NCBI GenBank assembly: GCA_017852075.1
Contig: JAFMLQ010000014.1
Location: forward strand, 1 to 48,326
DNA length: 48,326 nt
Direction of reading: 5' to 3'
Origin: Flavobacteriaceae bacterium
GTDB taxonomy: Bacteria > Bacteroidota > Bacteroidia > Flavobacteriales > Flavobacteriaceae
Part shown: positions 42,912 through 48,326 of the stretch, one piece after another
Numbering within the stretch: position 1 is the stretch's first letter
Layout of the letters: every line of letters starts with the position of its first letter
Made by a program: the position numbers and the translations under genes
Notes under the pieces: model-generated
Seen by the model: only the letters and a program-made list of their open reading frames with translations
Told to the model about the DNA's origin: nothing
The model's database searches: none

Positions 42912-45364
42912 TGACCGTAAGAAATCAGATTCGCAAAAAGACGATATGCTCCCGGAACTCCTGCAGGAAGTTCTCTAAAGAAACTTAAGCCTGTAAAAAT
43001 GAATTTTCCTTGGCCGTAATCTGTCACAAGCAAACTTCCCATTTTTTGACTTTCTCCTTTGTCATTGATTGAAAATAGAGGTTCGAATTTCTCATCCCAA
43101 CGATTGGCAAAATACAAGCCACGTTCTTGAACCCAACCTTCAAAGTCTTCGGAGGTAATTTTATTTGGCTCATTCAGCAAGGGATGTTCCTTGTTTAAGA
43201 AACGAACTTCAGCATGTTCATCAGTGACGCGATCTCGGGAAAGTTGTAGTGGATAGGGTGCCATTATAGACGGATCAAATCCTCTACTGGTGTTGTATTG
43301 TACGATAACGGTTCCTCCTTGTTTGACATAATCCCAGAGAATTTGATTTTTAAAAGCAAGGTCTTTATGCACATTAAATGCACGAATTCCAACAACTAGA
43401 GTAGGAAAGGGGAGTAGGGCTTCCAGTCGTAGATCTCCAATATCAAATTCGGTTACTTCGACACCAATATTCCTTAAACTTTCTGCTACTTTATCGCCAG
43501 CTCCTTTGAGGTAAGCGATAGCTTTGACTTTAGATTGAAGATCAATTTTGGATGCTCTGGTTTTATTGGGACGTAATAAGTATTGTTTTGAAATGTGGGG
43601 GTAATCAATTTCTTCTAGCGCCATATCGTAGGTCATACCCTGTTCATATACTTTTGCGGAAAAGATACCTGTACTGCTTCCCTTTGGGGGAGATACCTCA
43701 AAAAAATATTCTTTCATTGCATTTTTTTGTTCAATATCAACTTCTTGTTTCTCAGGAAGTACAGTCCAATTTTCGGGTGTGTCTAGACCAACAGTTCCTT
43801 TGAAGTTTGCCACATGAGCCTGTACTTGAAGTCTGACTTTTTTGGGTGTAGTTTCTTTAAATAAAAGTACTTTTTCGCTCAGTTGGGTTGTGGCTCGAGG
43901 CAAGATTTGAAAGTTTTGAACTATTTCTCCTGCCACACGATCGGTGGTACGGTAGGTGAGGGGTACAGAAAGGGGTATTGGTGTATTATCGATCAATACA
44001 GTAAACTGAACCGAAACAGGATTAGGAGTTTCCGCCAAACCTTTTAGCGTTTCTTCTTCAACCCTATAATTTCCTAAATCACCCTCTTTCAAAAGCCAGT
44101 AGGGTGTAGTGTTTAGGTTGGGAATCTTAAAATTTAAATTGGTTTCCCAAACTTGATTTTGGAGAAGTGTTTGTTGAGGTTGTAGCTTTAAAGCGCCCGA
44201 AATATTTTGAAGCTGAATGGAAATGGGACTGGGGTTTAAGGCCTTTAAGCTTATGGGAAGTGAAGTATTGGCAACCCCAACTTCTTGAGTGGTGTTAAAT
44301 TGCAATCGCAATCCAATACAGCTTTGAATCAATTGTGTTACCTCCTCCAATTTGATTGTTTTCCAGTGTCCATTTTCTAATTTTGAAATTGCTAGATAGA
44401 TTTCAACCAATGCGGAAACACTTTGATAGGGCTTCTCAAGATCAAAATTAGTAATAAGCACATTAACTAGTTCTTTAATTTTTTCGCCTCCTTTTACGCG
44501 AGTCCAATGGGTGTCAATCCCCTCGAAAGGGTCTGAATTTGCGGGCATATTTCCATTGATTAATTCCAAATATTCCGTTTGGGTTCCCAAACTTGGGGAA
44601 CTTCCAAAGCCTTGTGATTTATGTTGGCTTCTACTTCGAGATGCAACTTCTTCATTCGTTCTTCCTAACAGCAGGTCTACAGGATTGCTTTCCAGTGGAA
44701 TCATATTGCTTTTATCTGCTTTTTCAAATTGAGCACGACCACCGTAAGCCCACCAAGAGGTATTGTAAAATTGACGTTTGGGTTGCCACAAACTTACCCG
44801 ATCCAATTGTTCTGGAAAGGCATTAGGGTCATTTGCTAAGTGAAATGCTTCTTCGCTGAGCATTGCTGAACTGGTATGATGCCCATGGGTACTTCCTGGC
44901 GTACGATGATCAAAACGATGAATGATGAGGTCGGGTTTAAAGGCGCGAATGCGATAAACGATTTGAGCTAGTATTTCCTGTTTATCCCATATGGATAGGG
45001 TTTCATCAGGATGTTTGGAATAGCCAAAATCGTTGGCAGTAGTAAAAAACTGTTGTCCTCCGTCTATTTTCCGAGCTTCCAGTAGTTCTTGGGTTCGGAT
45101 TAATCCTAATCCTTCTCTAAGTTCAGTTCCAATTAAATTTTGTCCCCCATCTCCCCGTGTCATGGAAAGATAAGCAGCACGTGTATTGTAATGGTTTGAA
45201 AACAAAGAGATCAAACGGGTATTCTCGTCATCGGGATGGGCAGCAACATAAAGCACAGAGGAAAGGGTGTTGAGCTTTTTCATTTGCTTGTAAATGCGTG
45301 CAGCATCTTGTCCAAAGAGCCCATTGAGCATCAATAATGCGGTTAAAATAAAAGCTTTCTTCAT
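42908..45364 (-). CDS. PIG-L family deacetylase with large C-terminal region, exported
   Basis: An 818-residue protein: signal peptide (about 1-19, ending GLFGQ), then a LmbE/PIG-L domain at about 30-270 with the metal motif AHPDDE (His43, Asp45, Asp46) and a later HGHH. The middle is beta-rich (VSVQFTVLIDNTPIPLSVPLTYRT, CARDB-like), and the last 200 residues resemble a class I glutamine-amidotransferase/ThuA-like fold (VVGIRAFNVH, VKQGGTVIVQYNTS). PIG-L enzymes remove N-acetyl groups from GlcNAc-type sugars. The substrate is unknown; action in the periplasm is likely. It follows the lipoprotein gene by five bases. Confidence 0.88.
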   Translation of the reverse strand: MKKAFILTALLMLNGLFGQDAARIYKQMKKLNTLSSVLYVAAHPDDENTRLISLFSNHYNTRAAYLSMTRGDGGQNLIGTELREGLGLIRTQELLEARKIDGGQQFFTTANDFGYSKHPDETLSIWDKQEILAQIVYRIRAFKPDLIIHRFDHRTPGSTHGHHTSSAMLSEEAFHLANDPNAFPEQLDRVSLWQPKRQFYNTSWWAYGGRAQFEKADKSNMIPLESNPVDLLLGRTNEEVASRSRSQHKSQGFGSSPSLGTQTEYLELINGNMPANSDPFEGIDTHWTRVKGGEKIKELVNVLITNFDLEKPYQSVSALVEIYLAISKLENGHWKTIKLEEVTQLIQSCIGLRLQFNTTQEVGVANTSLPISLKALNPSPISIQLQNISGALKLQPQQTLLQNQVWETNLNFKIPNLNTTPYWLLKEGDLGNYRVEEETLKGLAETPNPVSVQFTVLIDNTPIPLSVPLTYRTTDRVAGEIVQNFQILPRATTQLSEKVLLFKETTPKKVRLQVQAHVANFKGTVGLDTPENWTVLPEKQEVDIEQKNAMKEYFFEVSPPKGSSTGIFSAKVYEQGMTYDMALEEIDYPHISKQYLLRPNKTRASKIDLQSKVKAIAYLKGAGDKVAESLRNIGVEVTEFDIGDLRLEALLPFPTLVVGIRAFNVHKDLAFKNQILWDYVKQGGTVIVQYNTSRGFDPSIMAPYPLQLSRDRVTDEHAEVRFLNKEHPLLNEPNKITSEDFEGWVQERGLYFANRWDEKFEPLFSINDKGESQKMGSLLVTDYGQGKFIFTGLSFFRELPAGVPGAYRLFANLISYGQ

Positions 45365-45369
45365 CCTGT

Positions 45370-46245
45370 TTAATTTAATCCTAAAGAATCTCTAAACCTT
45401 TCATCTCCAAGTTTGTTTAGTTTCCAATAGGGAAGTTTTACCGTTTTGTTGATTTGGGCTCGTGTTGTCTGATCTGGATTTTTTAAATCTTGTTCCGTCC
45501 ATCCCATGATGGTATGAGGCGCTTCTTTTGTAAAACGGATTGAAAGTTTGCGTTGAAGTTTTGGATAGGTGAGGGAATAGGTTTTGAGGCTATCGTTTTC
45601 TTCCAAAACAGCTTCGGCTTGGTACAGCGCTAAAGGTTGGTGTTTGAGACGTATGAATTCAAAAGAAGGAAGAAGCTCCAAGTTTCCCTGTGGAAGGCGG
45701 TCGGGTTGGGTTCGGATCCACATCCATAGTTCTTCTTCAGTCAAGGCGTCTTGAAACTGGAGATTTTGATCGGCTTCTCCTTCAAAATAGGAGTGACTTT
45801 TTACTTTTAAATTATCTTTTCGGTTGAGCTGTAGATAAGATTGCCCACACCATTCCTGAATTGAGGTTGTGGTTTTTATCAAGGGACGGCTTTGCCCCAA
45901 GCGTGAAAACACACTTGTCATAATAGAATAAGGATAAATTCCTGTCAAAAAGTTTTTGGTACGGTTAAGCTTTAGAACAGTGTGTGTGGATTCTGATCTT
46001 TGGTTTGCTTTGACTTGGACCTCTGGTAGAAAATCTTCAGTGACATAAATCAAAACAGCCGACCCTTCTCGGGGTGCACCGTAGCGAGATTGATCTAAAA
46101 CGTAACTGTTGATTTCTGCAGTACCATCAAACCAATAGGTTTTAAAGACAGAGCTTAAGGGCAGGGATGAGGATGCTTCTGGATTGGGTTTTGGGTTTGT
46201 ACAGCCCAAGGAAATTGCAAGAAGAATGAGGATACTTTTTTTCAT
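45370..46245 (-). CDS. Lipoprotein of unknown function
   Basis: A 291-residue protein with a lipoprotein signal peptide (MKKSILILLAISLGC, Cys15), so it is membrane-anchored outside the cytoplasm. The body is beta-rich with many Gln/Glu/Lys, and one notable segment is PHTIMGWTEQD. Similar Flavobacteriales proteins are sometimes labelled 'septum formation inhibitor Maf', but it has none of the Maf motifs; the label probably leaked from the neighbouring real maf gene. First gene of the operon with PIG-L, the 28-residue peptide, the symporter and DUF1569; a role in handling the same substrate is inferred. Confidence 0.78.
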   Translation of the reverse strand: MKKSILILLAISLGCTNPKPNPEASSSLPLSSVFKTYWFDGTAEINSYVLDQSRYGAPREGSAVLIYVTEDFLPEVQVKANQRSESTHTVLKLNRTKNFLTGIYPYSIMTSVFSRLGQSRPLIKTTTSIQEWCGQSYLQLNRKDNLKVKSHSYFEGEADQNLQFQDALTEEELWMWIRTQPDRLPQGNLELLPSFEFIRLKHQPLALYQAEAVLEENDSLKTYSLTYPKLQRKLSIRFTKEAPHTIMGWTEQDLKNPDQTTRAQINKTVKLPYWKLNKLGDERFRDSLGLN

Positions 46246-46378
46246 CTGTTTATTTTATTGATTTTATAGGTCGGAAGGAGTTCATATAAAAAATGAAATT
46301 ATCTCAGTGTCTAAGGAATGTTGAAATTTCTTAACGTGTATTTGATAGGTTCAAGATATTGGGATTTTGGAAAATCGA

Positions 46379-46963
46379 CTAATTTTTAAGGGTAATTTCT
46401 GTTATTTTTTTCAATACTTGAGGAACAGGTAGTCCAATGATGTTGGAATAACTGCCCTCAATTCGGGTCACATGGCGCACTCCAAAGGAATCTTGAATCC
46501 CATAGGCTCCTGCCTTGTCCATAGGGGATTGAGTTTGAATATAATGCTCAATATCTGATTCTGACAGTACATCAAAGGTTACTTTAGAAACTTCACAGAG
46601 GGTTTCAAAGCTTTCTTTTTGTAAAAAACCTACCGCAGTGATCACCTCATGGGTGCTATTTGAAAGTGCTCTGAGCATGGTTTTGGCTTCATCAGCGTTT
46701 TCGGGTTTGCCTAAAGATTGGTTTTGATGCCACACTACCGTATCAGCAATAATAATCAATTGTTTTGCTTGTATTTTCTTTAGAAAAGGCTCTGCTTTCT
46801 GCTGGACAATGTGTTGGGCAATTTCGATGCCGTTAAGTTCTTTAGGGAAGTCCTCTGCAACGGGAATTACTTCCACACGAAAACGAAGTCCCATTTCTTT
46901 AAAATAAGCCTGTCTTCTCGGCGATCCAGAGGCGAGGATCAGTTCCAAACCGTTTGTATTCAT
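46379..46963 (-). CDS. maf: Maf family nucleotide pyrophosphatase
   Basis: A 194-residue Maf/Ham1-fold house-cleaning NTP pyrophosphatase: ELILASGSPRRQAYFKEMGL at the N-terminus, then IADTVVW, KPENADEAKTML and DKAGAYGIQDSFGVRHV. It hydrolyses non-canonical nucleotides (dTTP/UTP or modified forms) to monophosphates and is also linked to division arrest. The start at ATG 46963 gives the normal N-terminus; a longer frame begins inside kdsC. Four bases separate it from the kdsC stop. Confidence 0.93.
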   Translation of the reverse strand: MNTNGLELILASGSPRRQAYFKEMGLRFRVEVIPVAEDFPKELNGIEIAQHIVQQKAEPFLKKIQAKQLIIIADTVVWHQNQSLGKPENADEAKTMLRALSNSTHEVITAVGFLQKESFETLCEVSKVTFDVLSESDIEHYIQTQSPMDKAGAYGIQDSFGVRHVTRIEGSYSNIIGLPVPQVLKKITEITLKN

Positions 46964-46967
46964 TCCT

Positions 46968-47498
46968 TCAATCTTTTCCAGTACCAGACTCCAAGGTCCA
47001 TTTTCCTTGTACGCGTAGGACCTGTTCAATAATTTCACGAACACAGCCTTCCCCTCCTTTTTTATGGGATACATAGTCCACGTTTGCTTTGACATCAGAA
47101 ACTGCGTCTGCGGGACAACAGCTTAGACCAACCTTCTCCATTACGGGAAGGTCTGGAACGTCATCTCCTACATAGAGTATTTCTTCTGGGTTGAGGTCGT
47201 AATTGTCCATCAAATCTTGATAAGCATCCAGTTTATGATGGGCACCGAGATAAATATCGTAAATCCCCAATGCCTTAAACCGATCGCGAATACCTTCGTT
47301 GGTTCCTCCAGAGATGATCACAATTTTATAGCCTTGACGCAAGGCACATTGGAGTGCATAACCGTCTTTGGTGTCCACCGCTCGATAGAGTTCCCCTCCT
47401 GTGGTTACCAAAACTTTTCCATCTGTAAGGACGCCGTCCACGTCCAGAATAAAGGTTTTTATTCGAGGTAAAATGGCTTTGTAGTTGGTGTTTTTCAT
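46968..47498 (-). CDS. kdsC: 3-deoxy-D-manno-octulosonate 8-phosphate phosphatase (HAD family)
   Basis: A 176-residue C0-type HAD phosphatase, which releases KDO from KDO-8-phosphate for LPS core synthesis. Motif I is FILDVDGVLTDG (Asp19, Asp21), motif II IISGGTN, and motif III/IV GDDVPDLPVMEKVGLSCCPADAV; there is no cap domain, as expected for KdsC. The start at ATG 47498 shares one base with the DUF2520 stop (TGATG), in preference to a GTG at 47501. It could alternatively act on a related sugar phosphate, but length and motifs are typical. Confidence 0.9.
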   Translation of the reverse strand: MKNTNYKAILPRIKTFILDVDGVLTDGKVLVTTGGELYRAVDTKDGYALQCALRQGYKIVIISGGTNEGIRDRFKALGIYDIYLGAHHKLDAYQDLMDNYDLNPEEILYVGDDVPDLPVMEKVGLSCCPADAVSDVKANVDYVSHKKGGEGCVREIIEQVLRVQGKWTLESGTGKD

Positions 47499-48235
47499 CA
47501 CTTATTTTGAATGGCTGAAGTTAGTACTTTATAAATTTCTTGAAGCCGGTGCTCTTGAATTAATTCGAGGTGTTTTTCTATTGTTTTGTGATCATTTCGC
47601 ACTGCTGGACCTGTTTGGGAAGCTTTAGGACTCAGATCCTGAAGTTTATCTACAGTTTCTTTAATGAGGGGTTTTAGGAGTTCAAAAGGCAAATTATTTT
47701 GAGCACAAATTGCAGCCGCTTCTACAAAGAGGTGATTTGTAAAATTATTGACCAATACCGCTGCCAGGTGCAGTTGTTCACGTTGTTGGGAATTCATATG
47801 AAAAGAGGTGGCTCCCAGTTTTTTGACAAGTTTTTCTAAGAGGGGAAGATCACTCGCTTTTTTACATTCCAACCCTATAGGGAGCTTAGAAAAATTGATT
47901 TTCCTCCCTTCGCTAAACGTTTGTAGGGGATACAAAACCCCAGCACGATTTTGGTTAAGGGCTTCTATCGCAACCCCTCCCGCAGTATGTACCACAAATG
48001 CCTCCATGGGCAGCGCTCCAGCAACGCTTGGTATGGCTTGATCTGAAACAGCTATAAGGAAGAGGTCAGTGGGGTATAGTTCTTTGATCTCGTTTGATAA
48101 GGGAATCCCCTCCGAAGTTTTGGTTTTCTCAGCAGAACGTACAACCCATTGCACCAGTTTTAATTCTGTTTGAGCTGTAAAGGCACTGTAAAGTTGCTTG
48201 CCCAATTTCCCTCCCCCTATGAGTGTAATCTTCAT
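47498..48235 (-). CDS. Rossmann-like and DUF2520 domain protein
   Basis: A 245-residue protein with an N-terminal NAD(P)-binding fold (MKITLIGGGKLGKQLYSAF; GGGKLG at 7-12) and a C-terminal helical DUF2520 domain (LVNNFTNHLFVEAAAICAQNNLPFELLKPLI), similar to a 6-phosphogluconate/ketopantoate-type reductase. Substrate unknown. I start at ATG 48235. A TTG at 48244 is in frame but lies inside the -7 promoter element, so it cannot be the start. It heads the DUF2520-kdsC-maf operon. Confidence 0.88.
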   Translation of the reverse strand: MKITLIGGGKLGKQLYSAFTAQTELKLVQWVVRSAEKTKTSEGIPLSNEIKELYPTDLFLIAVSDQAIPSVAGALPMEAFVVHTAGGVAIEALNQNRAGVLYPLQTFSEGRKINFSKLPIGLECKKASDLPLLEKLVKKLGATSFHMNSQQREQLHLAAVLVNNFTNHLFVEAAAICAQNNLPFELLKPLIKETVDKLQDLSPKASQTGPAVRNDHKTIEKHLELIQEHRLQEIYKVLTSAIQNK

Positions 48236-48241
48236 ATTCCC

Positions 48242-48249
48242 CAAAAATA
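48242..48249 (-). promoter_or_regulatory. Candidate -7 promoter element of the DUF2520-kdsC-maf operon
   Basis: The minus strand reads TATTTTTG, a perfect TAnnTTTG, ending six bases before the ATG at 48235. Transcription would start at or within a few bases of the start codon. The remaining bases to the window end hold nothing I can call. Confidence 0.5.
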
Positions 48250-48326
48250 CAAAAACTACTGAGGTTGGGATTTTAAATAAGAAGATGGTTTTTTTTACAG
48301 TACAAAACCTCTTTTAAATTTTCGAT

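Noticed and set aside
45370-46245. Label 'septum formation inhibitor Maf' for the lipoprotein
   Set aside because: None of the Maf motifs are present; the real maf lies at 46379-46963.
48273-48326. 17-codon open frame running off the right edge on the minus strand, possible end of another gene
   Set aside because: Too short to assign, and the DUF2520 promoter lies between it and the next gene.
1-48326. CRISPR array, prophage, insertion sequence or toxin-antitoxin system
   Set aside because: No regularly spaced repeats, no phage structural genes and no transposase or toxin family were found in any frame I read.

Overview
The window is a 48.3 kb piece of a Bacteroidota chromosome, most likely a marine member of the Flavobacteriaceae. 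I base this on low GC; promoters that repeatedly show the Bacteroidota -7 element TAnnTTTG instead of a sigma70 -10 box; family-specific genes (DUF6452/DUF6048 beside rlmD, DUF4290 beside murA, DUF2911, a START-like protein, the TIGR03643/DUF2256 photolyase satellites); and a MurA with Asp in place of the catalytic Cys. No ribosomal protein or 16S gene is present, so genus cannot be named. Everything rests on reading the sequence by eye, with no database search.

Layout. 1-145: the 3' end of a 5S rRNA, a perfect rRNA-operon terminator, then a small dyad element that touches the stop codon of a secreted esterase (142-1398) that may be acquired. 1.4-1.8 kb: a gene-poor gap with nested inverted repeats. 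1.8-10.5 kb: housekeeping genes (ZIP transporter, THUMP RNA methyltransferase, DUF6048-DUF6452-rlmD, rocD, cysteine desulfurase, M23 peptidase). 10.7-13.1 kb: a coiled-coil protein, zapA, a 6S-like RNA and rny. 13.1-20.3 kb: one tight minus-strand block carrying glycosylasparaginase, a GMC oxidoreductase with its Tat-targeted small subunit, and glpK-glpD-glpF. 20.5-23.8 kb: cutC, TauE/SafE, a DMT transporter and DUF2911.

The most striking block is 23.9-31.1 kb, an eight-gene, almost gap-free operon: a START-like SRPBCC protein, an SDR without its catalytic Tyr, a class I photolyase, a 48-residue DUF2256 Cys4 protein, a DASH cryptochrome, an Fe-S bacterial photolyase, a fourth photolyase-fold protein that has lost the residues expected for CPD repair and electron transfer, and TIGR03643. 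A perfect inverted repeat overlaps its -7 promoter element. It looks like a dedicated light-response and DNA-repair module in which half the members have no known biochemical role.

31.1-40.4 kb: DUF1801, a carboxypeptidase-regulatory-domain protein, murA, DUF4290, DUF493, an ATPase-recQ-fmt operon, HU, YqgE/AlgH, a class IV aminotransferase homologue that lacks its PLP lysine, and a START-like protein. 40.5-40.8 kb: tRNA-Met(CAT), its terminator and the decayed C-terminal end of an XRE repressor. 40.8-46.2 kb: a minus-strand operon (lipoprotein, PIG-L deacetylase, a 28-residue membrane peptide, a sodium:solute symporter, DUF1569), in which the peptide is locked between its neighbours by ATGA and TGATG junctions. 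46.4-48.2 kb: DUF2520, kdsC and maf.

Several starts were moved because the first possible start codon lies inside a promoter element (ZIP, DUF2520) or deep inside the upstream gene (photolyase, recQ, maf, DUF1569, the NTPase). At least four genes probably start with TTG (M23 peptidase, TauE/SafE, DMT transporter, class I photolyase).
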